From Hypomesus transpacificus (taxonomy: Eukaryota; Chordata; Actinopteri; Osmeriformes; Osmeridae), in the NCBI RefSeq assembly GCF_021917145.1, contig NW_025814039.1, forward strand, positions 744,001-808,000: a stretch of 64,000 bases of DNA, given 5' to 3'. A model generated the notes under the pieces. It was given only the letters and a program-made list of their open reading frames with translations. It had not been told where the DNA came from and made no database searches. Made by a program: the position numbers and the translations under genes. Every line of letters starts with the position of its first letter. Within the stretch, counting starts at the first letter, position 1. This document shows, piece after piece, positions 44,001 through 56,269 of the stretch.

Positions 44001-47000
44001 AGGTTAACAGGGGACTGTTTGAAAAGGTCAACATTTGGCACTCTGCTGTGATTGAGGCGCACTCAATTACGAGACGTAATTATAGGAATAGACATAATGG
44101 GGAAGTATCTGTAGTACTGCCACTTCTAACCTTTAAGGTGAGTTAAAGAGCCATGGTGAAAATACATCTGAAGCCTCTCTTGTTTGTTGTGTGAGTGAAA
44201 AGATAAAAATAAGTAAAAAATAGGAGCAATCGGATTGAGGTCCAAAAGTTAGTCTTCAATGAAGTATAAACATGATAGAGCAAGAGACAACTGTCTGGTG
44301 TTACCGTTCAGTCTCACCTGCAGAGTACATTTGCCTCTTTTTATGACATCAGTTGCTCCTTGCTTTTGTCTTTCCCCAGGAGACCAAACCGCATTTTAAA
44401 AGGAAACCATGTTGATAAAAGATCCACAGAGAAGCATTTACAACTGAGATAACAACACAGCCTGATTTTCCGTCTCTTAAAAAAACATACCAACCTCAGA
44501 CATGGATAACTTGAGGGCTTGGTATCTTTAATCCCATTGACAGACAGGTGACAAACTGACACTGTTGCTGTGTAACATGTGGTTATTCATCAGAGAAATA
44601 AGGGTTTTCCGTCTATTTTTAGCTTCCTATTGTGGAATACATACAATCGAAGAAACTGCTGTTTTCCCAAGGACACCAGTACTATCTTTGTCTGCGTGAA
44701 CACAGAAAATATAAAGATGTGTGGTTTGAAGATAAATAACATTCCAACCAAATTATCTATTTTCTTTCCTTCCTTCTTTCCTCCTTTTGTGTGTTTAGGG
44801 TGTAAAAAGGCACATGGTTCATGTGTTCTCTTCTTATTAGGAACAAGGGAAGAGAATGTAAAGTGTTTGAAGGTGCTAACCTGTTGAGTTTATTTACAGA
44901 GAGAGCACTCATGATAAGAATGTGTTCCACATGGCGGGAAAAACAATAATAATGGAAGGAAGATAGATGAGCTGCAGCTAAAATAATGTACAAAGGGAAG
45001 GATAGCGATGGTTTCTTAATTACCCGAGATTAAAGTTTGATTACAGATGGTGGGACTCGGCTGATACAGCATCTGAGATTGGAGTAGAGATTACAATGAG
45101 TGCAAGGAGTGAAGATAATCTCATGCAGGGGCATAGTGTGTGAATGAGACAGAATGAAGGCGGAGAAAATGTGTCTTCTAAGTGGGGCCATGGACTAAAC
45201 AAAAAATATAGTTGATTGTTATTTAGATTATTGTAAATGTCAATAAAGGACAACGAATAAATAGCCAAGACACAATTAATAGCGTGAAATTGCCAGAGAA
45301 AGAGAGAGTTAGCAGAGTTGTGGACTGATTAGCTCTAGAGTTAAATACCAGCTATCATGGTTGATAGTTAGAAATGTCTTGTCAGAGCCAGGAGAATTGT
45401 GGATGATTTAAACAAACTATTAACAAACAAACAAACAAACAGTTAGCAATCCCTTTTTGACATAATAAAATGCTACCAGTGATGCTACAAGGTTCATAGT
45501 GAAAAAACTGTCCACCAAAAAGCCTTCACAGTCACAATGTGTCTTTTGGTTGCATTATGTTCTAATGAAGAAATGTATTAAAGTCTAAATGTATCATACT
45601 TAAATAACAGTTTATTGAATATAGTTGTTTATCATTGTAAGTAATATAACAAACCATTACATCAAGATTATACTTTTTATTTTGATGGAGAGTATTTTAG
45701 AAGGTAATAGTATAAGGTACAATATGTATAATAGGTAAAAGATACACGTGAAGCAAATAAAAAGACAATATTTTAAACTGTTACATGTCTCACTTGAAAG
45801 CTTGCCTTTATTCAAAGGTATTTCAGTCAATCAGATTCTAGTCTTGGTTTAATATTAGATGTATGAAATTCCATGTTGCCTTCATTCTTTTTCAGTTTCA
45901 AATTTGCCAAAAAACAACCCTGGTCTGCATGTAATTTGCTGAGCAACAACCAGCTGAAGGCAGAAAGCTAAATAACACGTATAGTATAATTTGTCCTGAC
46001 AGGTAGCAAGAATGGATGCTGGTGTAGTGGATACAACTACATAACTGCATGGCAAACACATTTAATACTTCCTTCCGTTTTTATATTATTCAATTTAAAA
46101 ATATTATTAGAAAATAATTGGGATTTTGTAGATGACAATGTTCTACATTACACGTACAGTAGTTTCTACAGTTCCATTGCAACCTGTCAGTTTGCCAACA
46201 ACATTTTTGCTAATCTAGTAATTTTCAACCACATCTATGAGAAGCTAATTTGGACTTTTACATATTTGTGACTCATATGACTACATTTTCATGTAAGCAG
46301 TCTTGAAAATAATCCAAAATAATTCTGGTTAATTGTCAGTCTTCCTTGAGGATCTTTCCCTGTGGTCAAAACCCAGCAACTGGTGCTGCTGCAAGGAATA
46401 GAAAACGTGTGCAAACTGTGAAGTGGCGTAACCTTATGCTTGGCCGATTCCATTAAAACTTAGCTCCCAGAAATGTAACACAAACAACAAAGTGGCACAA
46501 ATAGACAAGATTCACAGAACCCCACTCACCTACAGGCTCAAAAACCATGAAGACCCTTCACATCCTTAAATCCCTTTGGAAGATACATTTTCATTGTCTA
46601 GCCTACTCATTCACACACATTCACATGCCCAGATGTACAAATACGTACACACACACGTGCACACACACAGTATTGAGTTGAGAATCATCCAGCCATTAAA
46701 TTGGTTCTCAGTCCCGAATGGTTTGATTACAGTTGGAACGTGACGCGTTTCTTTTCTTTTATACCACTCTTATTGCACTTTTGTCTTTTCTGCAGTCTTC
46801 ACGAGCGGTTTTGACCAGAATGCTGCATTTAAACAAACTAGTGCATAGTGCCAATGATGCAGTCGGTGATTAAGTACAGTGAAACACACAAATACAGATT
46901 ACTTGAACTATAGATGCACAGTGCCCGTGATAAAATTGGTGGCACATACACGTACACACACATATTCCTGACATTTTAGATATGGCACAATGCCCGTGAT

Positions 47001-47232
47001 GATATCGTTGACACAGAGAATTTTGGAATTTTAGATTGATAGTGCAGTGGCAAGATGCAGCTGGTGAGAACAGTTCTCCTCAGTGGCTTTAGTACCTATA
47101 TTTCTCAGATCACAATTGAAATGATCTCAGTACAGTGTCCGGTTCTTGAGTTAACCGTTGGAAACTCGCTGCCCTAAAATCCCATTCACACAGCTTCACA
47201 GCCAGATACATACATACACATACATACAGACA

Positions 47233-47269
<37 letters not shown>

Positions 47270-48595
47270 TAGCATTATTAGATGGTGACAACATTATGCA
47301 AAGAATTTATTTTGCATCTCTGAGCACTGTTCTATCAAGAAACAGCTGTCGGTAAATACCTCATTCAATGTTTGCTAAGTGAACAAAGCATTGCTCAGTA
47401 CTTGCTATTTTGTGTTATTCAGGTGGTAAACTGATAAACATGTACACCCATTTTGAATAGATGCGGGTCTATTTTTGAAATGTTTGGAACAAATAACTCT
47501 TTTCTCAAACGGTTTGATTTGCCACTTGGGGATTTTATCTGATGTGTTTTAACAGCTTGCTCAACAGGCAAGGGGGTATAATTACCTTCAAATAGAGAAA
47601 AACAAAAAGGACTTCCTCTGGGACTATTAAATGCACAGTGCATAGTCCCACGATGCAGTATTTTACGTATATTCTCTGACAGACTTCCTCTTACGTCATG
47701 ATTTATATAGACAATTTCAAAACGGCTCTGAAATGGTACCATTCCATCCTATTGCCCTCTCCTTTACAAGTATTGACTGGTATTACTGAATCCTGTAAGC
47801 AAGCCCCACACTTGAATATGCAGACTTTTTTGTTTACTCAGCAGTGTTCACCCACTACGTCCTATGGCGAATAATGTAATGTAGAACATATCAGCTGCAT
47901 ATTTACAGTGTTCTGTGATTGAAACAAATATGCACCAGGTCACTGATAAGCTGGGGAGGAATCTCCAGATGTTATGCTAGAAATTCCACGCTTAATTAGC
48001 GTGGCAAGCCTTTTTGTTCTTTATTATGTGTTAAATGAAAGATTGTTAAATTTAATGTAAAGTCCAAGTGTCACACAGACTCCAAATTACATCATCTCAC
48101 CATTTAGTACAGGCCCTGTGGTTCATTAAGTGTCAAATGGCCCTTTCAGCTGTCTGCTATTGTAAGTCACTCTCTAATTCCCTCTTGCAAACTTTTCATG
48201 CCATTAAATACATGATATGCTCGTTTAAGTACCTACAGCAATGTATAAAGTTAGGTGGAGAAAATAATTAATGGTAATTAGAGAGGGGTGGAGGCCTGCT
48301 GTGCTTGGCCGGGCTTCTGGAATGGGTCCCTGGTGGGCCTTTATGGCATCTTACAGTACTATATGTTCTCTTGGTTACAGTAGCCATTACTCAGTTGAAA
48401 AGGTGAAATCTCTGATAACAATTTTCCACATTTGCGGTGGAGGTTAATGAGCAAGTATAGTTGAGAAGAAAGTGAAACAGTAATAGATTGAGTCTATTTT
48501 TTCATGGAGATGCTTTTTAGCTTGCATCTAAATCCTACATCTAAAAAAATATTCCCCTCTTTCACAAGTATTTTTTTTTAAACTCCGATATTTCA
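41057..48595. other. 7.5 kb gene-free, AT-rich stretch
   Basis: No exon, RNA gene or transposon end was recognised. Open frames are short and lack family resemblance. Contains an (AAAC)n run near 45418-45440 and a CA repeat near 47231. It could be intergenic or a long intron of a gene outside the window. Confidence 0.55.
47231..47267. repeat. (CA)n microsatellite
   Basis: About 17 CA dinucleotides, preceded by tacatacaga repeats. Confidence 0.9.
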
Positions 48596-49320
48596 TCAGA
48601 ATCAGATTAGAATCTGCTTTATTTACACAAACAAGTAATTTACTGTGGCAGGAAGGTGCATAAACATAAGAATCTTAAATATAAAAAGTTGTAAATGTAC
48701 AACAGTCTAAATAATGTATAGAGTTAAAGTAATAACAATCCTATACAATGTAAAATATAAAATATAAAACAAGATATTAAATAAGAAAGAAAGTAAGATG
48801 ACTGGAAATGTTGTGCAACATGCAATAAAGTGACAGATGGACTTCATAAAAGAAACTGTTCACATGGCATGAGGCTTTGGTCCTATTGGACTGCAGCCTC
48901 CTGCTGGAGGGGAATGGCTGGACCAGTGTGTGTGTCCAGGATGGGAGGGGTCGGCCACAATCTTTCTTGCTCGCCTCAGGGACCTAAACGTGTGCAGGTC
49001 CTCGAGAGATGGCAGATTGCAGCCGATCATCCTCTCCGCAGCGCGGATGACACACTGAAGTCTGCCCTTGTCCTTGGCAGTGGCAGCAGTGTACCGGATG
49101 GTGATGGATGAGGTGAGGATGGACTCAATAATGGCTGTATAGAAGTCTTTGGCAGGTTGAACTTCTTCAGCTGCTGCTGAAAGTACATCCTCTATTGTGC
49201 TTTTTTGGTGAAGGGGAGATCCTTGGAGGTGGGCAGGAGTGGGTCAAGACAGTCCAATTGTCTTTCAAAGCGACAGTAGAACTGGTTCAGGTCGTTGGCT
49301 ATATGGGTGGCTGTCCTGGG
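48596..49320 (-). mobile_element. 3' end of an L2/CR1-type LINE
   Basis: Minus-strand frames encode the RT C-terminus (RRARKIVADPSHPGH near 48950). The 3' UTR reaches the tail at 48596-48612 (catcagaatcagattagaat on the plus strand). 5'-truncated and frameshifted. A relative of the copies at 10331 and 51475. Confidence 0.75.
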
Positions 49321-50168
49321 TGTAGACAGCCACATTGAAAATTGATCAAGTGACCTAGCAGTTTTTGAATTATATCGTATTGCCTACCTAGTGCCTGAGA
49401 ATATAATTATCCTAAAAACACACACACACATCTAGTCATATGATGTTATGTATTATAGAAGTACTGTCTGATCATGTAAAAATTGTAAGATATTTTGTTC
49501 ATATAGTAAGTCAAGCAAGGATTTTTTTAAACATTATTGTGCAGATGACATTGTTTATGTTGGACACTGTTTACGAAATACAATGTAACCATATTTTATC
49601 AAATGTTTGCCATAAGTCAGTTGTCTCATGGACTTAGAAGCTCCATCCAAAACTGGTAAATCATTAATTCGCCTACTGCCCCAGTTTCAAGTTACTGTGA
49701 ACTTTGAAAAAGAAAAACAAGGTTGTGTGAGTATAGATGTTGATGAATTCTGAATGCATTTCAAACTGTAATTCAGAACATGTGGTTACATAATGGCTTA
49801 TGGAAACAAACTGTGGAACAAATCCACAAATCCTATTGAACTGTAATATATCAGGGGGTGATGTCAATTTTAACATAGTACTCCAAGTCATCATGTGATA
49901 TGAAAGTATGTGCATGCCATTGACTGATAACTGATTAATACAGTTATATCAATTAATGAACAGTTTTGAATTATTGATTAAAGCTATTCTACAGTAGGAC
50001 AAGCAGACCAGTATAATCAACATACTGTGATATTATTGTCTGGTAGCGACACTCATGTTCGAGCTTTGGCTAATACATACTTTAATTACATTTCCAGAAC
50101 TGAATTACACACTTGGGAAACTTAACAATAGCCTTACCTCTACAACTTCATTAGCATTGTGATGACTG
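49321..50168. other. Noncoding, nothing recognised
   Basis: AT-rich, only short chance frames, one short CA stretch near 49420. Confidence 0.5.
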
Positions 50169-50176
50169 CAACCAAT

Positions 50177-50933
50177 TAGTGATGTGTCGTTCGTGAACGA
50201 TTCGTTCATTTTGAACGAATCCTTATAAGGACTCGGGAGTAACGAGTCCTCTCAACGAGTGATTCGTTCATTTCCCGACTCGGTCTTTCTACGAGTCTTT
50301 GGATCATTTTTCACGTGACCTGCATAGGCTCTGTAGCTAGAGGAAACGAATGATTCGTTCCTTTCCCGACTCGGTCTTTCTACGAGTCTTTGGATCATTT
50401 TTCACGTGACCTGTATAGGCTGTAGCAAGAGGAAACGAACGATTCGTTCCTTTCCCGACTCGGTCTTTCTACGAGTCTTTGGATCATTTTTCACGTGACC
50501 TGCATAGGCTCTGTAGCTAGAGGAAACGAATGATTAGTTCCTTCCCCGACTCGGTCTTTCTACGAGTCTTTGGATCCTTTTTTCACGTGACCTGCATTGT
50601 ATTTTTTAGTAGAGGAAACAGTTTCCTTATTCCCTTTCGCGTGGCCGCTGTTTTAGTAAGACGTGAATGAATGATATTCGCTCAAGTCATCATACTGACT
50701 GGTTTTGTTATTTTCACTTTACATTTACACTTACAGTTTAGTGCAGTGTAATTGTTTGACGTGATAATTAAATGCTAGTGTGATAATACATGACCAAATC
50801 ATACAAACTCATGATACATTATTTTAATGCAGGAATTTATTTTGAAATAGTATTTGCTGGTGCACATGTCATGCACTAACCTACAGTGGACGTATAGGGG
50901 CTATACGTCCTTTGCAGTGGACGTATAGCCCCC

Positions 50934-50966
<33 letters not shown>

Positions 50967-51062
50967 TGAAATGAACAAATGACTCAAAAAAAGATTCGTT
51001 CATTTTACTGAACGAGATTCAAAGAACCGAATCAGTAAAAAGAACCGAACTTCCCATCACTA
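50177..51062. mobile_element. hAT MITE with internal tandem repeats
   Basis: Ends TAGTGATGTG / the reverse complement TAGTGATGGG with a perfect 8-bp duplication caaccaat (50169-50176, 51063-51070). Internal gaacgattcgttc palindromic motifs lie near both ends. Contains 90-bp tandem repeats and a 30-nt C run (50936-50965). No ORF. Confidence 0.88.
50270..50610. repeat. Four ~90-bp tandem repeats
   Basis: cggtctttctacgagtcttt starts at 50281, 50372, 50461 and 50552, giving spacings of 91, 89 and 91. Each unit includes ttcacgtgacctg and a gattcgttc palindrome. Confidence 0.9.
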
Positions 51063-51070
51063 CAACCAAT

Positions 51071-51474
51071 GGGCTTGTTTTAATTTTTTATTCATAAGCC
51101 AGGAGTAGACCTTTGTCAGCCATGATTCAGTTGTTCAAATAAAAGCCACGCAAATAGTTTAGGAATAGAAAAACTGAGAAGAATTTCATCTAATCTGTGG
51201 CCTCATTCCCACATATTGATTTACTGATGAGATCTCTGCATACACTTTAAGCTCCCACTACACTACTGTGCGCACAAAGTAAACAATGAAAGGAGGGAAT
51301 GATACTTGAATAAGCATTACAATCATGTTAATTATTGGTGTTGTTGAGGGCATTCATTGCCATTTGGACCATTACTCCCACCTCTTTGTTTATAAGGATA
51401 AAACTGGCTATAATTAGAGATTCACAATGTCACATTTCTGACTGCACGCACTAATGCGACAATTTACGGTTATC
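51071..51474. other. Noncoding, nothing recognised
   Basis: Single-copy-looking AT-rich sequence between a MITE and a LINE end. Confidence 0.5.
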
Positions 51475-51955
51475 AGAATCAGAATCAGACTGGGATTTGT
51501 TCGCCATGAAAGTTTGCACTGACAAGGAATTTGCTTTGGCAGGAAGGTGCATACAATAAACATATAGGAATCTTAAATTTAAATATGTGGTCTAACTATA
51601 CTAAAACTAGCAGTAATAAGTGGAATACACTAAAATAAAATAAAAGTGGGCATAAAATAAAACATAAGTTTACAAATTACAATAAAAAATACAATATAAA
51701 ATACAAATATTACAGGAATTGAATGTAGTGCAAAAGTACAAAGTTTTAAGACATGAAGTCATTAGAGTCAGTGTGAGCTCTTGGCCTTGTTGAGGAGGCC
51801 AACAGCGGAAGGGAAGAAACTGTTTGTGTGGCGTGAGGTTTTGGTCCTGATGAACCGCTGCCTTCTGCCGGAGGGGAGTGTTTGAAACAGGGAGTGACCA
51901 GGGTGGGAGGAGTCCGCCACAATCTTCTTCGCTCGTGCAGTAGCGTAGGAGCGTA
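51475..51955 (-). mobile_element. 3' end of an L2/CR1-type LINE
   Basis: The tail lies at 51475 (tcagaatcagaatcagactg on the plus strand). The RT C-terminus can be read on the minus strand (RAKKIVADSSHPGHSLFQT, 51930-51870). It is very close to the 3' end of the copy at 10331-11473. Confidence 0.82.
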
Positions 51956-52949
51956 GGAGAAATAAATCATACAATTTGTTGTCAAGGTAGGGTATCTCTT
52001 AAGAAAAATGTTCCTTTGAAAACTGTGGCCGGCTGTGTTAGCGATGTTAACTATGTTTGGAACCTACTGTGAAAGTATTTTCATTATTCTCTATTCATTT
52101 GTTTTTGGAGCTAACAAAAGGTTGGGGAACATGGAAACCAACTCACTATGTGCATTACAGAATTTTACAATCACTTTGACACAAATTTCAGAACCTTGAT
52201 GTTCTTTTTCAAAACTCTAGACACAAAACTCACAACTGATGGTTTTTCAAAACCCTAACGCAATTTTCAATTGCTTGGATACAATACACATACACCTTAG
52301 ATCATTTGTTCATTGAACTATAATCATCTGTTCAAAATGACACAACTTACCATCAAAGTATTACCCTTTTAAAAAAAAACAGATTTTGCTCAATGACTAC
52401 AATGTCTATAGTATTCTCTCTTAGTCCATTTATGGGGATGTAGTATCATACGAAACATGTATGACATATTTTGTAGTACAGTATTTACAGTTTTTTACAA
52501 TCACTTTGACACAAATTTCAGAACCCTGATGTCCTTTTTCATCAAAATGCACATTTTTTTAAACGCTAAGACCATTTTCAATTGCTTGGATACATTACAC
52601 ATAAATCTTAGATAACTTGTTCATTGACTTATAATCATCTGTTCAAAATGACACAACTAAAGATCAAAGTATCACCATTTCAAAATGCGAATTCACACAT
52701 CACATCTGAAATGTCTTTCATTTCCTTACATTACAATGATCTTACTGTCAAGTTATACTACTGCTCAAAATGATAAGTAGAAAGAAACTGACAAACACTA
52801 TTCTAAGTTTAGAACATGAAAGTTTTAGTATAATGAGATTAATTGACACCAATTACTATGAAACATGAACAAATTGGACTAAACCAACATGTTTTCATAT
52901 TTAAAAACCAGCAGCACCTGTAGGTATGCAGGCCTTGTACTGTAATTGC

Positions 52950-53625
52950 TTTGTCAATTTATGGCCTTGTACTTGACCCCATACTCTCCCTTCCTCAACC
53001 CTGTTGAGGAATTGTTCTTCACATGGAGGTGTACCATAGGCACCCTCATGAACAAGTTACTCTTCTTCAGGCCATATCAGGCTAGGTCTGAAGCACAAGC
53101 GCAGAATGCAGGTGTAGGGTTCAACAAGTTTATTGATGCCGAGTTCTCCTCGGAACAGAGCGGGCAATATATTCAACAAAAGATAATCCACACAGGAAAC
53201 CGGAAAAAACGAAGGAAAGTTTGTATCCGGCTACTGTGAACTTCACAGAGCGGAGCAGTCAGTATAGTCCATATAATCCACAACGAAAAAAAGGTATATT
53301 CCAAAATCCTACAAAAGAAAGGCAGAAACAGTAATCTCACCAACTTCGGTTCACATGTGTTCACGACAAACCATGACGTAGTGAATGAGGAAGGCCTTCC
53401 TGTCCTTAAATAGGAAGTCAGTGGCAGGTGAAAAGTGTGTCCTAGGATCTGCGGACATGCACAGACATGACAGGCCATGGATGAGGGATACAATTACATC
53501 ACGGCAGACCAGTGTCAGGCCTGGATTCGCCATGTCTGGAGATTCTTTCAGAGATGTTTGTCAAATGAAAACATCTATTGCGAAGTGAATGAATACTTGT
53601 GGCCAAATCCACAAGAATTGTGGAT
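52950..53625 (+). pseudogene. IS630/Tc1-like transposase C-terminal remnant, split
   Basis: TPYSPFLNPVEELFFTWR (52977-53030) is the region of the third catalytic acid (NPVEE). The frame is interrupted at about 53083-53460 by unrelated DNA and resumes as ITSRQTSVRPGF in one frame and QCQAWIRHVWRFFQRCL in another, then ends near 53625. The first two catalytic aspartates were not found. Confidence 0.65.
53085..53460. other. Insertion within the IS630-like remnant
   Basis: About 375 bp of unidentified sequence separates the two transposase parts. It may be a SINE, LTR scrap or MITE. I saw no clear ends. Confidence 0.4.
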
Positions 53626-53696
53626 TTGAATAAATTGTAACGTGATTGTCCTTCATCAACACATTTCAGATTTTGCTTAATGATTCCACTGTCTGT

Positions 53697-53733
53697 ATCA
53701 AATCAAATCAAATCAAATTTATTTGTATAGCTC
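53697..53733. repeat. (AAATC)n and tttatttgtatagc fragment
   Basis: Four caaat repeats followed by ttatttgtatagc, a tail motif common to several fish retroelements. Confidence 0.55.
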
Positions 53734-53830
53734 CACTGTCTGTAGTCTGTAGTATTCTCCCTCAGTCCATTTGTAGTGATGTAGTATCTTATGAAACATG
53801 TATCACATATTTTGTAGTACAATATTTAAT

Positions 53831-54500
53831 CATTGTACAAACAACTACATGGTGAAACTATGGGTATCTTGTGTTAGGGTTAGGGTTAGGGTTTGGATGA
53901 TCTAAGTGAATGTTCCTATGGTATTTCTTGAAAAATTCGTTTTTTGAACGAATGATTCTGCATGCGCAAGGTGTCTTTAGAGATATGAACATCCAATGCT
54001 ATGCTTTGAACATGTGACAGTGTGTGTTACAAGTAATGACTGTTTTGAGTTTTGTATCTAGAGTTTTGAAAAAGGACATCAAGGTTCTGAAATTTGTGTC
54101 AAAGTGATTGTAAAAAACTGTAATGATTGTACAAAAAACCACACGGTGAAACTATGGGTATCTTGTGTTTGGATGATCTAAGTGAATGTTCCTATGGTAT
54201 TTCTTGAAAAATTAGTTTGTTGAACGAATGATTCTGCATGCGCAAGGTGTCTTTAGAGATATGAACATCCAATGCTATGCTTTGAACATGTGACAGTGTG
54301 TGTTACAAGTAATGACTGTTTTGAGTTTTGTATCTAGAGTTTTGAAAAAGGACATCAAGGTTCTGAAATTTGTGTCAAAGTGATTGTAAAAAAACTGTAA
54401 TGGTTGTACAAACAACTACATGGTGAAACTATGGGTATCTTGTGTGCGGATGATCTAAGTGAATGTTCTGAAATTAGTGTCAAAGTGATTGTAAAAAAAT
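53831..54500 (+). repeat. Tandem copies of the transposon right end
   Basis: The segment beginning gtacaaacaactacatggtg occurs at about 53835, 54129 and 54406 (spacing ~294 and ~277). The first copy is longer because it carries a (TTAGGG)3 run at 53874-53891. Confidence 0.8.
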
Positions 54501-54589
54501 ATAATTCCCCATGGGCTCAAAACACTTGTAGTACATTTATCATTCTGTAAATAAACATCCCTTTACTCATCCAGGGGCCTGTACTACGA

Positions 54590-54935
54590 ATCAAGATTTG
54601 GCGTTAACGAGGTAACTTCAGGTTCAACCCAGGGTTTTCTGTACTACCACAGAGGATCACTTGTTACCGGGGTAGATCGCCATGGTAACACATGCTGAAC
54701 GGCTAACCTGGTCGGGAGCAGGTTAAGTTGGAGATCAGAGATCAACCGGTATAAAAACCCCGCCCACTAACTCATTCTTGATGATCATGTCATCACCGTT
54801 CATAGAAGATCCTGTGGAGTTTGGTGCGCGGATAGTGAGAGGTGTGCTCAGAAGAGACAAAACATTTAGACCCTTTCGCATTCCCTCATGAGTATCTTTC
54901 TGAAAGATATAGGGTGATTTCAGGTAACGTGGGAC
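54590..54935 (+). mobile_element. Left end of another Harbinger-type element, truncated
   Basis: gggcctgtactacgaatcaa is the inverted-repeat end of a separate Harbinger family. A short reading frame starts at 54787 (MSSPFIEDPVEFGARIVRG...), resembling the N-terminus of HARBI1-like transposases, with a TGA inside (near 54890) before SERYRVISG. No right end was found, so it is probably a fragment. Confidence 0.55.
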
Positions 54936-55241
54936 ACTTTTTGGTAGAGGCTCCAGTAGACTTACAAAATAACTGTTAACTCGCCCCAGTGGTGTTTCTG
55001 TACATCGTTTAAGGGCTTAGGAACATTTTCATGTTGGAATAAAATGGGAATACACAATATTTTAGAAGCTACACACTTTCAAACATAACATGTTTCAAAT
55101 ATAACATAACATGTTTGAAAGTGCCCTCTCTCACTCAGGCAGCATTTTCAGGTAATGTGGGACCGCTTGTCTGGTAAAGTGGGACAGTCATTGTCTGTCA
55201 GCCTAGTCTGCTAATTTAATACAGTTTTTTTCAGTCGCTAA
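54936..55241. other. Noncoding between a Harbinger end and the LTR
   Basis: Two similar short segments (caggtaacgtgggac and caggtaatgtgggac) about 230 bp apart suggest a short repeat. Nothing else recognised. Confidence 0.45.
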
Positions 55242-56254
55242 TGTAGCACCCTGCTAAAATGTAAAATAAATTGTTCTATTGTTTTATGTAAAAGGAAGAA
55301 ATACGTGGGCTGGTTCAGTTGTCCCTGATGTTTAATAACTTTTCTTTGCTTCTTTATTGGGTGGGTAATGTGTCAATTTTGTGACTAGCCAATCAGAGTG
55401 GTAAGATATTGTTTTGTTATGAGGGGGGCGGAGATGAGAAGAACGAGAGGACAGATCGATTTGGAGAGGAGAAAGAGAGAAGCCGAGAGTCGGGAGCGAG
55501 TTCATTTTTGTATATTGGATTATAGTTGGAAAACCGGGAGTTTACTGTCTTTGGTGTGGCACTGCTGAGGTGGGGGAGTGAACGGTGGTCGAGACTGGGA
55601 GACTGGGTAACGCTGGGTTCTGCTGAGAAGGCGCTAGTGGCGTGGCTGCAGGAGCTAGCGGTGTGGCTGCAGGAGCTAGTGGCTGCATGAGCTAACGGCG
55701 TGGCTGCAGGAGCTAGCGACGTGGCTGCAGGAGCTAGCGGCATGGCTGCAGGAGCTAGCGGCGTGGCTGCACAAGCTAGCGGCGTGGCTGCAGGACCTAG
55801 CGGCCTGGCTGCAGGAGCTAGCGGCGTGGCTGCAGGAGCTAGCGGCGTGGCTGCAGGTGGACTGTTGCCAACTTCCCGCTGAGGACGAGACTGCTAGCTA
55901 ACAGCTTTCTGGGTTGCCGGAACAGTGAGTAACTACATCTTTACAGAGCTCCAACAAGCGTGCCAACGTTGTAGAAAACCCCGGGTACATTTTGTTATTT
56001 TTCTCTCTGTGTGATAATACCTTGGAAAAGGCTGACTGTAATAAACCTGTAAAATGTGTTCAATGGTGGTGATGTTAATGTTTCATGTGTATAATAACTG
56101 TATAGCTATATAATAAGCTAATCAGGCCTCTCTGGGTCATATGCCTGAATTTTGGCTATTGTAAATATTATTTGTACATTTTAGTAGCCTTCACCAATTC
56201 CTCTCCCATGCTGCGGAGCTTTTAGGGCGATTAGAATTGAGTGAGAGGGCTACA
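55242..56254 (+). mobile_element. 5' LTR of the Ty3-type element (1013 bp)
   Basis: Starts TGTAGC and ends GCTACA, perfectly inverted. AATAAA lies at about 56040. A primer binding site follows 2 bp downstream. The U3/R part contains a 21-bp minisatellite. The matching 3' LTR would lie beyond the window. Confidence 0.82.
55631..55858. repeat. 21-bp minisatellite in the LTR
   Basis: About ten to eleven copies of a unit like gtggctgcaggagctagcgg, imperfect. Because 21 is a multiple of three it gives an open frame of GASGVAA repeats (55700-55882), which I do not regard as a gene. Confidence 0.88.
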
Positions 56255-56256
56255 CG

Positions 56257-56269
56257 TGGGGGCTCGTCC
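56257..56269 (+). promoter_or_regulatory. Primer binding site, tRNA-Pro type
   Basis: tgggggctcgtcc matches the 3' end of tRNA-Pro as used by many vertebrate LTR elements. It sits 2 bp after the LTR. Confidence 0.75.

Larger units (their letters stand above)
52159..54500. mobile_element. Decayed IS630/Tc1-like transposon with multiplied ends
   Basis: A terminal motif (ttacaatcactttgacacaa...) occurs at about 52165 and 52495 and, inverted, at about 54090, 54370 and 54480. A split transposase remnant lies between. The right end is repeated in tandem. The exact element ends cannot be fixed because there are several candidate terminal copies on each side. Confidence 0.6.

Noticed and set aside
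41057..48595. Hidden exons of a neighbouring gene
   Set aside because: No frame with family resemblance and good splice sites was found; short frames look random.
50270..50610. CRISPR-like repeat array
   Set aside because: The ~90-bp units are contiguous tandem repeats without unique spacers, in a vertebrate genome, inside a MITE.
55700..55882. Open frame of GASGVAA repeats as a real protein
   Set aside because: It is a by-product of a 21-bp minisatellite inside an LTR.
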